Part shown: positions 11,106-20,800 of the stretch, one piece after another
How the letters are laid out: every line of letters starts with the position of its first letter
Position numbering within the stretch: the stretch's first letter is position 1
Assembly: GCA_964019135.1 (NCBI GenBank)
Contig: OZ025255.1
Coordinates: 3,968,001-4,032,000 of the forward strand
DNA: 64,000 nt
From: Arenicola marina
Lineage: Eukaryota; Annelida; Polychaeta; Arenicolidae
Reading direction: 5' to 3'
The notes under the pieces: model-generated
What the model was told of the DNA's origin: nothing
Seen by the model: the letters and a program-made list of their open reading frames with translations, nothing else
Database searches by the model: none
Program-made: the position numbers and the translations under genes

Positions 11106-12246
11106 CTTCCCTCGCACACCCGCGCCACGACACGCCCAAATACGACGCATTCAGTCCAAGAACAAAAATATAATCCATCTCGACCGCCCCCCCCAAGCGC
11201 CGTCAATCAGCTCTCCCCCCGCTCCCACCCTATCCCTCGCGCGGCGCATGTCCCCGAGCTTACACAAGCCTCAACAGAAACCTTCACCCACCCACCCCGC
11301 GGTCCACCCCGCACCCACCCCTTGCCTTCACTCAATACCCTTTCCGGCCCCCCCTTCTCCCACACCCACTATCCAGTTGACGCCCCCCCCCCCGTCTCCC
11401 CCCCCCCCTCTCTGCCCCACCCGCCGGGTGAACGGTGACCACGCCATCGATTTGAGCAGCGGGCGGACAAAGCCGTAAAGCCTTGGTGGCTGGCTGTGGG
11501 TGATAGAAACCAGGAGTGGGTGGGGGGTGGGGGGTGGCTGGCTTCATGACAACGACGGGTTGAGGCAGGCCAGGGATGATGGTCTGTGTATCACGAGGTG
11601 TGGAGGAGTAGAGCCTCGCGGTCTGCGGGAGACGGCTGGTAGCAGTCGGTCAGTCAGGCCGTACGCCGCGGGACTGCCACTAACCACAGGTCACTTGCCG
11701 CGGCGCTTCAGGCGAAGCCGGAAAGTGCGCTTCACTCTGGCAGTTTAACGTCTCTTCAACCTAAGTGGAATAAAAGTGGCGCCTGGAGTTGACGAGGGGC
11801 TGGAGACCATCAGCTGTGGCGACCGCGCTGGGGGATCCGCCGCAGGCTGCAGGCATCAGGCATCGGGACATACATCTGGCGAGGCGCACTCACCCTGCAG
11901 CACCGGTCAGTGAGTGGGAGAAAGGGAGGGAGCGGGGGCGGGGGGAGCTCGTGGGGTTTCCCGTATGCGGAACCACTTACCACCACAGCCCCGTCCTCCT
12001 CGCTGCGGTGGGTTTCATGGTAGCATCTTCATCGGTTGGCTGTCATACTAACGGTCGTCATGACAACAACAGACGCGAGGGACATTTGGTTTGAACAGGA
12101 TGATCTGTGACATGTCTGTCCTGGACCATCTGAAAGACCGGAATAGAGAACAGTGCCTCAGAGACCGTGGTTTAATCAGTGTCGCTGTCGCAATGGAAGC
12201 GCAGCAAAACGTGATAAATGAGACACGGAGGGACATTTGAGAATAG
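11106..12246. other. low-copy DNA, no gene recognised
   Basis: The left third is C-rich with homopolymers, then the composition becomes balanced. Open frames of 60-100 codons on both strands match no family I recognise and lack consistent coding character. A perfect CRE octamer (12247-12254) sits at the border with the next array. Confidence 0.5.
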
Positions 12247-12251
12247 TGACG

Positions 12252-13506
12252 TCATATCGCTGGCAATATGTGTCATGACATCCCCTCATATCGCTGGCAA
12301 TATGTGTCATGACATCCCCTCATATCGCTGGCAATATGCGTCATGACATCCCCTCATATCGCTGGCAATATGTGTCATGACATCCCCTCATATCGCTGGC
12401 AATATGTGTCATGACATCCGCTCATATCGCTGGCAATATCTGTCATGACATCCGCTCCTATCGCTGGCAATATGTGTCATGACATCCGCTCATATCGCTC
12501 GCAATATGTGTCATGACACCCGTTAATATCGCTGGCAATATGTATCATGACATCCGCTCATATCGCTGGCAATATGCATCATGACATCCGCTCATATCGC
12601 TGGCAATATACGTCATGACATCCGCTCCTATCGCTGGCAATATGTGTCATGACATCCGCTCATATCGCTCGCAATATGTGTCATGACACCCGTTAATATC
12701 GCTGGCAATATGCATCATGACATCCCCTCATATCGCTGGCAATATGTGTCATGACATCCCCTCATATCGCTGGCAATATGTGTCATGACATCCACTCATA
12801 TCGCTGGCAATATGTGTCATGACATCCGCTCATATCGCTGGCAATATGTGTCATGACATCCCCTCATATCGCTGGCAATATGTGTCATGACATCCCCTCA
12901 TATCGCTGGCAATATGTGTCATGACATCCACTCATATCGCTGGCAATATCTGTCATGACATCCGCTCCTATCGCTGGCAATATGTGTCATGACATCCGCT
13001 CCTATCGCTTGCAATATCTGTCATGATATCCGCTCATATCGCTGGCAATATCTGTCATGACATCCGCTCCTATCGCTGGCAATATCTGTCATGACATCCG
13101 CTCCTATCGCTGGCAATATGTGTCATGACATCCGCTCCTATCGCTTGCAATATCTGTCATGATATCCGCTCATATCGCTGGCAATATGTGTCATGACATC
13201 CCCTCATATCGCTGGCAATATGTGTCATGACATCCGCTCATATCGCTGGCAATATGTGTCATGACATCCCCTCATATCGCTGGCAATATGTGTCATGACA
13301 TCCCCTCATATCGCTGGCAATATGTGTCATGACATCCACTCATATCGCTGGCAATATCTGTCATGACATCCGCTCCTATCGCTGGCAATATGTGTCATGA
13401 CATCCGCTCCTATCGCTTGCAATATCTGTCATGATATCCGCTCATATCGCTGGCAATATCTGTCATGACATCCGCTCCTATCGCTGGCAATATGTGTCAT
13501 GACATC
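12252..13506. repeat. 34-bp minisatellite, about 37 copies
   Basis: Units recur every 34 bp with the core CATATCGCTGGCAATATG followed by TGTCATGACATCC. Each unit contains the perfect 10-bp palindrome TGTCATGACA. Variant units (CTTGCAATATCTG, CACCCGTTAATATCG) recur in the same order in several places, so multi-unit blocks were duplicated. The array ends about 870 bp before the PKA start codon. Confidence 0.96.
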
Positions 13507-13827
13507 CTCTGTAAGCTCGTATTGTGCGTCTCGTTATGCCTTGTGTCTAAGATTTTATGTTAAAACATATTTGCTGCGGACATAATTTAAGCGTTCGCCG
13601 CGCTGTTTTTGCTGTATTGACCTTTCCCGCTGCAGTCTCGCAGCCTAATGGCCGCTTCTCGTGGTGCTAACATATCGCTGTTTTCCCGTTGCAGACTGGC
13701 TGCGACGCCTGGCCTGGCTGTCACTCCCTTCCCATGAGGCAGCGCAACGCCAGCGGATAAAACCCACCCGGCTGCCTTAGGCCCTGTAGGTTTTCCTCGA
13801 GCGCGGGGTGCCTATTGAACCGGTCTC

Positions 13828-13867
13828 TGACGTCAGCAAAGAGACGCAGCCAATTTGCGTGACGTCA
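13828..13867. promoter_or_regulatory. twin CRE octamers flanking a CCAAT box
   Basis: TGACGTCA occurs perfectly at 13828-13835 and 13860-13867, 32 bp apart (about three helical turns), with CCAAT at 13850-13854 between them. TGACGTCA is the consensus binding site for CREB/ATF factors, which PKA activates. The pair lies about 510-550 bp upstream of the start codon of a PKA regulatory subunit. The motifs are seen directly; CREB control is inference. Confidence 0.6.
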
Positions 13868-14028
13868 TCGATGTAGCGGGACATCCTTTGGTTGTATGCC
13901 AGTCGGCAGAGGGCGGTGTCAGCTGTCAGCCGCCCCGAGGGTGGTGGCTCGCGGGAGGTAAGGCCAGCGTGCGGCCACGGCAGGGGGCCTAGCGCGTCAG
14001 TCAGGGCGGCAATAGGCACACGCAGGGC

Positions 14029-14056
14029 GGACGGACAGACGGACGGACGGACGGAC
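14029..14056. repeat. GGAC tetranucleotide microsatellite, 7 units
   Basis: Seven consecutive GGAC-type units, one of them AGAC, in the probable 5' UTR of the PKA gene. Confidence 0.95.
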
Positions 14057-14267
14057 TACCTGCCTCGCAGTCGCCATACCGCGTGGCGGACAACTCGTCA
14101 CCATTGGGAAGCACGGTGATCATCAGCCCTGCGAGGGCCCGGCCCAGCCGCGCACCGACCCCCTCACCCACCCCAACCTCAACCCCAACCCCAACCCCGC
14201 CACGCCACCGGGCGCCACCCGCACCGGCGCCAGCGGCACCACAACGGCGTCGCCCGCCCGTAACACC

Positions 14268-14342
14268 CGCAGCAGCAGCAGCAGCAGCAGCGGGAGCAAT
14301 AGCAGCAGCGGCGCCAGCGGCGGCGGCGGCGGCGGCGGCGGG
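14268..14342. repeat. CAG and GGC triplet runs upstream of the start codon
   Basis: An AGC/CAG run of about seven units (14270-14291) is followed by a mixed segment and a GGC run of about eight units ending near 14342. Both lie in the same frame as the PKA coding sequence and would read as poly-Ser then poly-Gly, but no in-frame ATG precedes them. Confidence 0.9.
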
Positions 14343-14378
14343 GGCCACAACCACTTCGGGCGGCGAGTGAACCACGTG

Positions 14379-15473
14379 ATGATGAATTTCGAGATCCCGG
14401 ACGGTCTGGGCGACATGTTGCGAGACTTCACGGTGGCGGTGCTGCGGGAGCGACCCCCCGACCTGCACGAGTTCGCCGTGGAGTTCTTCACGAAGCGCCG
14501 CGACGGCCGGAAGGCCAAGAAGGTGCCGATGTACATCATCGTGGACGACGATGACGACGCCGGGGAGCCGGACCCGGAGAAGCTGAAGCCTAAGACGCAG
14601 CGACAGAACCGCTTCGGGCGGCGCCACTCCGTGTCGGCCGAGCGCTACAACCCAGAGGACGACGACGAGGAGGACAAGGTCGTCCACCCGAAGACGGACG
14701 AGCAGCGGGAACGGCTGACGGACGCCGTGAGCGGGATCCTCCTCTTCCGGTCGCTCGAGTCCGAGCAGATGCAGGAGGTGATCGACGCCATGTTCGAGCG
14801 GCGCGTCGAGCCGGGGGAACACGTGATTCAGCAGGGCGACGACGGCGATAACTTCTACGTGATCGAGACGGGCACGTACGACGTGTCGGTGCGCACGGAC
14901 ACCGGGCCGCGCAAGGTCCACCAGTTCCAGGACAAAGGCAGCTTCGGGGAGCTGGCCCTCATGTACAACATGCCGCGGTCGGCCTCCGTGCGCTCGGTCG
15001 ACTGCGGCACGCTGTGGGCCATGGACCGGGCCTCCTTCAGGCGCATCGTCCTCAAGAGCGCCTTCAAGAAGCGCAAGATGTACGAGACGTTCCTGGAGAT
15101 AGTGCCCATGCTGAAGTCGCTTGACTCCTACGAGACGATGAGCGTGGCGGACGCGCTCACCTCCAAGTCGTACGCCGACGGCGAGTGTATCATCCAGGAG
15201 GGGGATGACGCCGATGGCATGTACTTCGTGGAGCAGGGCAAGGTCAAGGTGACCATCACCAAGGAGGGCCGAGAGACGCAGGTCAGCGCCCTCGCCTCCG
15301 GCATGTACTTCGGAGAGATGGCGCTCGTCGAGAACCAACCGCGCTCCGCCAGCGTCTACGCCGACGGCAAGGTCAAGGTCGCCTTTCTGGAGCGCGAGTG
15401 CTTCGAGAGGTTGCTAGGACCGTGTCTGGATATTATGAAGCGGAACATTCAGCAGTACCAGAAGAGCTCTTAG
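14379..15473 (+). CDS. cAMP-dependent protein kinase type II regulatory subunit, intronless
   Basis: This 364-residue protein binds and inhibits the PKA catalytic subunit and releases it on binding cAMP. Residues 5-40 (start IPDGLGDMLRDF) form the dimerisation/docking domain that also anchors to AKAP proteins. An acidic linker (55-70) follows. RRHS at 81-84 is the inhibitor sequence, with phosphorylatable Ser84 marking type II. The first cAMP-binding domain has the cassette FGELALMYNMPRSA (Glu191, Arg200). The second has FGEMALVENQPRSA (Glu313, Arg322), so the key cAMP-contacting residues are intact in both. Length is slightly below the usual ~380-400 because the C-terminus and second-domain loops are short. 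I chose ATG 14379: it is the first in-frame ATG after the stop at 14013, and the reading from GTG 14367 is unlikely in a eukaryote. There is no intron, unlike typical animal orthologues, and the sequence is very GC-rich. A retrocopy or intron loss would explain this. The frame is intact, so it is probably functional. Confidence 0.95.
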   Translation: MMNFEIPDGLGDMLRDFTVAVLRERPPDLHEFAVEFFTKRRDGRKAKKVPMYIIVDDDDDAGEPDPEKLKPKTQRQNRFGRRHSVSAERYNPEDDDEEDKVVHPKTDEQRERLTDAVSGILLFRSLESEQMQEVIDAMFERRVEPGEHVIQQGDDGDNFYVIETGTYDVSVRTDTGPRKVHQFQDKGSFGELALMYNMPRSASVRSVDCGTLWAMDRASFRRIVLKSAFKKRKMYETFLEIVPMLKSLDSYETMSVADALTSKSYADGECIIQEGDDADGMYFVEQGKVKVTITKEGRETQVSALASGMYFGEMALVENQPRSASVYADGKVKVAFLERECFERLLGPCLDIMKRNIQQYQKSS

Positions 15474-15495
15474 TAGTCCCCTTGTCCCATGACAT

Positions 15496-16359
15496 GGCGT
15501 GAATAGTGGTCCCCTGTGGCCGGCCCTGGCGTGACTAGTGGTCCCCTGTGGCCGGTCCTGGCGTGAATAGTGGCCCCCTGTAGCCGGTCCTGGCGTGACT
15601 AGTGGCCCCCTGTGGCCGGCCCTGGCGTGACTAGTGGTCCCCTGTGGCCGGTCCTGGCGTGAATAGTGGTCCCCTGTGGCCGGCCCTGGCGTGACTAGTG
15701 GTCCCCTGTGGCCGGCCCTGGCGTGACTAGTGGTCCCCTGTGGCCGGTCCTGGCGTGACTAGTGGTCCCCTGTGGCCGGTCCTGGCGTGACTAGTGGTCC
15801 CCTGTGGCCGGTCCTGGCGTGAATAGTGGTCCCCTGTGGCCGGCCCTGGCGTGACTAGTGGTCCCCTGTGGCCGGTCCTGGCGTGAATAGTGGTCCCCTG
15901 TGGCCGGCCCTGGCGTGACTAGTGGTCCCCTGTGGCCGGCCCTGGCGTGACTAGTGGTCCCCTGTGGCCGGTCCTGGCGTGACTAGTGGTCCCCTGTGGC
16001 CGGTCCTGGCGTGAATAGTGGTCCCCTGTGGCCGGCCCTGGCGTGACTAGTGGTCCCCTGTGGCCGGTCCTGGCGTGACTAGTGGCCCCCTGTGGCCGGT
16101 CCTGGCGTGAATAGTGGTCCCCTGTGGCCGGTCCTGGCGTGGCTAGTGGTCCCCTGTGGCCGGCCCTGGCGTGACTAGTGGCCCCCTGTGGCCGGTCCTG
16201 GCGTGACTAGTGGCCCCCTGTGGCCGGTCCTGGCGTGACTAGTGGTCCCCTGTGGCCGGCCCTGGCGTGACTAGTGGCCCCCTGTGGCCGGTCCTGGCGT
16301 GACTAGTGGTCCCCTCTGGCCGGCCCTGGCGTGACTAGTGGTGCCCTGTGGCCGGCCCG
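15496..16359. repeat. 32-bp minisatellite in the probable 3' UTR, about 27 copies
   Basis: The 32-bp unit (core GGCGTGACTAGTGGTCCCCT, then GTGGCCGGCC) starts 22 bases after the PKA stop codon. Variation is limited to a few sites (ACTAG/AATAG, GGCCGGCC/GGCCGGTCC). The unit contains the palindromes ACTAGT and GGCCGGCC. No AATAAA signal is visible between the stop codon and the array. If the transcript extends this far, its 3' UTR is mostly satellite. Confidence 0.96.
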
Positions 16360-17809
16360 ACTCTGGCGAGAGGGTGGGGCCTCGGCCGACGGAGAGGGAA
16401 CCACAGGCACGCCGCACCCAGGTCAGAACCCCTGCTGTGATGCCAACATTGCTGTTAAAGGCGTAGACAAAGCCGCCTGGGCGTGTGTGTGTGTAGGGTG
16501 GGGGGGGGGGGGTGTACAGGCAGCCACCTCCCGCGCCACCCCAATATATCGTCGTTGGAGGTGTTGTAAGGGGGACGCTGCCGTCCCTGCAACAGGCCAG
16601 GGAGACGCTGTCAACGGCACCGTGGACTGTTTAAATTAGCCTAAATCTAGCAATTACTTTCCCCAAGTCTGTTACGGAAACCCTCCCCCCTCCCCACACC
16701 CCATGAAGCTTCCGCCCCAACCGCGCTGATGGACTGGTTGCTATGATACGGAGGTTCATCGCTAGTCCCCGGATGTGCAGCGCGGGGATTTAGGCGCGGG
16801 ACGGGGAGGGAGGGGGGGCGGGTTCATGGTGTGTTACGCTGTGGGGACCCGGGGGCCGTTACATCATGTTGGGAGCCCCGCCCCCGCCCCTGCCCCCACC
16901 CCCTCCACTCCCTCATCCATGGAGGGGGGATCGCGACCCACGCCCTCTGCACAGCGGGTACCCTCACAGCGGGCGGGTACCTTCACAGCCGCGCGGAACG
17001 ATGGAAACCACGCTCTGAGCAGGGTCCGGGGTCGAAATGAAGGGATTATATTTCTTACTATATAGTATGACTGGGCTTAAGACCAATCGGTGATTGTTCG
17101 AATGTCACATACTTTACTGTTAAATAATCGATGACTACTTAATAACGCTGATGCCCCCCCCCCACCGCCCCTCGCTATACCATTGTAACCAAGGTGACGA
17201 CGGCGCCTGTCACCCACCCCATGATGTTGTAGGTCACGTGGCCGGTCTCAGACTTTGTGGCCGCCCTGTGTGTATCAGTGGCAGATACAGGGGTGTTGTA
17301 CAATGTGGTAACTTTCTTAAATTCCAGCTGCTATTGTGTACAAGAAAACCTGCTTGTTCGTTTATGCTGTATGGATGCCGATGGCGATGATTCGTTATGC
17401 CTTGATAGACCGGCCGAACTAGACATATATTAGCGTCACAAGTCGCAACAAGAGATGCTATATCAGTGCAACTAGCAAAATGATTCCCTTATCGTGGTAA
17501 ATCCGGGTTAATCCACTGGTTTTGTCGCGTTAATACGTTGTAATAAGGCCGAAAGCCGGATAATGTGAATGAAGGCGTGTTCTCGCCACATCTGTTATTA
17601 TGTAATATAGTGTGGTCCTCGTGTTGTCTAAATGACGTTAGACTTTGTGTGAAATGGTCTTTGACACAGCTGATGTAAAGAAATGAAGAGACGATTTAAT
17701 AATAAATCTTGGAGAACTGTTTGTTAGCATGGCGCTTGGCTTACTTTTTGTGGTCTGAAAGTGTAATCTGTCTGAACGAATACAGCCCCAATGGTTCCAT
17801 ATCTGCCAG
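16360..17809. other. low-copy DNA downstream of the PKA gene
   Basis: The first half is GC-rich with G- and C-runs, the second half AT-rich. Short open frames match nothing recognisable. A possible polyadenylation signal AATAAA lies at 17701-17706, about 2.2 kb past the PKA stop, too far to assign with confidence. No RNA gene was seen. Confidence 0.5.
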
Positions 17810-17849
17810 TATATATACATATATATAAATATATATATATATATATATG
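17810..17849. repeat. AT dinucleotide microsatellite
   Basis: About 40 bases of imperfect (TA)n immediately before the 44-bp array. Confidence 0.95.
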
Positions 17850-20800
17850 TTGTACCAATGGATATAGTCTCAATGATGCCATAGATGGAAGGACTGCCAC
17901 AGTGGATACAGTCTCAATGATGCCATAGATGGAAGGACTGTCCCAGTGGATACAGTCTCAATGATGCCATAGATAGATTGACTGTCTCAGTGAATACAGT
18001 CTCAATGATGCCATAGACGGAAGGACTCTCCCAGTGGATACAGTCTCAATGATGCCATAGATGGACGGACTGTCCCGGTGAATACAGTCTCAATGATGCC
18101 AAAGAGGGAAGGACTCTCCCAGTGGATACAGTCTCAATGATGCCATAGATGGAAAGACTGTCCCAGTGAATACAGTCTCAATGATGCCATAGATAGAAGG
18201 ACTGTCCCAGTAGATACAGTCTCAATGACGCCATAGATGGAAGGACTGTCAGAGTGAATACAGTCTCAATGATGCTATAGATGGAAGGACTGTCTCAGTG
18301 AATACAGTCTTAATGATGCCATAGAAGGAAGGACTGTCCCAGTGGATACAGTCTCAATGATGCCATAAATAGAAGAACTGTCTCCGTGAATACAGTCTCA
18401 ATGATGCCATAGAGGAAAGGACTATCTCAGTGAATACAGTCTCAATGATGCCATAGATGGAAGGACTGTCCCAGTGAATACAGTCTTAATGATGCCAAAG
18501 AGGGAAGGACTCTCCCAGTGGATACAGTCTCAATGATGCCATAGATGGAAGGACTGTCCCAGTGAATACAGTCTCAATGATGCCATAGATAGAAGGACTG
18601 TCCCAGTGGATACAGTCTCAATGACGCCATAGATGATAGGACTCTCCCAGTGGATATAGTCTCAATGATGCCATAGATAGAGGGACTCTCCCAGTGGATA
18701 TAGTCTCAATGATGCCATAGATAGAGGGACTGTCCTAGTGAATACAGTCTTAATGATGCCATAGATGGAAGGACTGTCTCAGTGAATACAGTCTCAATGA
18801 TGCCATAGAGGGAAGGACTCTCCCAGTGGATACAGTCTCAATGATGCCATAGATGGAAGGACTGTCTCAGTGAATACAGTCTCAATGATGCCATAGATTG
18901 AAGGATTGTCCCAGTGGATACAGTCTCAATGATGCCATGGAGGGAAGGACTGTCCCAGTGAATAAAGTCTCAATGATGCCATAGAGGGAAGGACTGTCCC
19001 AGTGGATACAGTCTCAATGATGCCATAGATGGAAAGACTGTCCCAGTGGATACAGTCTCAATGATGCCATAGAGGGAAGGACTGTCTCAGTGAATACAGT
19101 CTCAATGATGCCATAGATTGAAGGACTGTCCCAGTGAATACAGTCTCAATGATGCCAAAGAGGGAAGGACTCTCCCAGTGGATACAGTCTCAATGATGCC
19201 ATAGATGGAAGGACTGTCCCAGTGAATACAGTCTCAATGATGCCATAGATGGAAGGACTGTCCCAGTGGATACAGTCACAATGACGCCATATATGGTAGG
19301 ACTCTCCCAGTGGATATAGTCTCAATGATGCCATAGATAGAGGGACTCTCCCAGTGGATATAGTCTCAATGATGCCATAGATAGAGGGACTGTCCTAGTG
19401 AATACAGTCTCAATGATGCCATAGATGGAAGGACTGTCTCAGTGAATACAGTCTCAATGATGCCATAGAGGGAAGGACTCTCCCAGTGGATACAGTCTCA
19501 ATGATGCCATAGATGGAAGGACTGTCTCAGTGAATACAGTCTCAATGATGCCATAGATTGAAGGACTGTCCCAGTGGATACAGTCTCAATGATGCCATAG
19601 AGGGAAGGACTGTCCCAGTGAATAAAGTCTCAATGATGCCATGGATGGAAGGACTGTCTCAGTGAATACAGTCTCAATGATGCCATAGATTGAAGGACTG
19701 TCCCAGTGGATACAGTCTCAATGATGCCATAAAGGAAGGACTGTCCCAGTGAATAAAGTCTTCATGATGCCATAGAGGGAAGGACTGTCCCAGTGGATAC
19801 AGTCTCAATGATGCCATAGATGGAAGGACTGTCCCAGTGGATACAGTCTCAATGATGCCATAGATGGAAGGATTGTCCCAGTGGGTACAGTCTCAATGAT
19901 GCCATAGATGGAAGGACTGTCCTAGTCGATACAGTTGATGATGCCATAGGTGGAAGGATTGTCCCAGTGGATACAGTCTCAATGATGCCATAGATGGAAG
20001 GATCGTCCCAATGGATACAGTCTCAATGATGCCATGGATGGAAGGACTGTCCCAGTCGGTACAGTCTCAATGATGCCATAGATTGAAGGACTGTCCCAGT
20101 GGATACAGTCTCAATGATGCCATAGATGGAAGGACTGTCCCAGTGAACACAGTCTCAATGATGCCATAGAGGGAAGGACTCTCCCAGTGGATACAGTCTC
20201 AATGATGCCATAGATGAAAGGACTGTCCCAGTGAATACAGTCTCAATGCTGCCATAGAGGGACGGACTGCCCTGTGGATACAGTCTCAATGTTGCCATAG
20301 ATGGAAGGATTGCCCCAGTGGGTACAGTCTCAATGATGCCATAAATGGAAGGATTGTCCTAGTCGATACAGTTGATGATGCCATAGATGGAAGGATTGTC
20401 CCAGTGGATACAGTCTCAATGATGCCATAGATGGAAGGATTGTCCCAGTGGATACAGTCTCAATGATGCCATAGATGGAAGGACTGTCCCAGTGGGTACA
20501 GTCTCAATGATGCCATAGATGGAAGGACTGTCCCAGTGGGTATGGTCTCAATGATGCCATAGTTGGAAGGACTGTCCCAGTGAATAAAGTCTTCATGATG
20601 CCATAGAGGGAAGGACTGTCCCAGTGAATACAGTCTCAATGATGCCATAGATGGAAGGACTGTCCCAGTGGGTATGGTCTCAATGATGCCATAGATGGAA
20701 GGACTGTCCCAGTGGGTACAGTCTCAATGATGCCATAGATGGAAGGACTGTCCCAGTGGATACAGTCACAATGACGCCATATATGGTAGGACTCTCCCAG

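Larger units (their letters stand above)
13507..14378 (+). promoter_or_regulatory. 5' flank and probable 5' UTR of the PKA RII gene
   Basis: It contains two CRE octamers and a CCAAT box (listed separately), a TATA-like GATAAAA at about 13755, a GGAC tetranucleotide repeat, and CAG and GGC triplet runs close to the start codon. Pyrimidine-rich stretches ending in CAG at about 13635 and 13693 resemble 3' splice sites, so a non-coding first exon further upstream is possible. The promoter role is inferred from position and motifs. Confidence 0.45.

Noticed and set aside
12252-13506. CRISPR array, suggested by regular spacing
   Set aside because: There are no unique spacers: adjacent units are identical head to tail, and the genome is eukaryotic. 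The same applies to every array here.
14367-14378. GTG at 14367 as the PKA start
   Set aside because: Nuclear genes of animals start at ATG in almost all cases; ATG 14379 is four codons later and precedes the docking domain directly.
14001-15338. 445-codon antisense open frame over the PKA gene
   Set aside because: It is a shadow of the GC-rich sense coding sequence; the sense protein has clear conserved domains and the antisense product has none.
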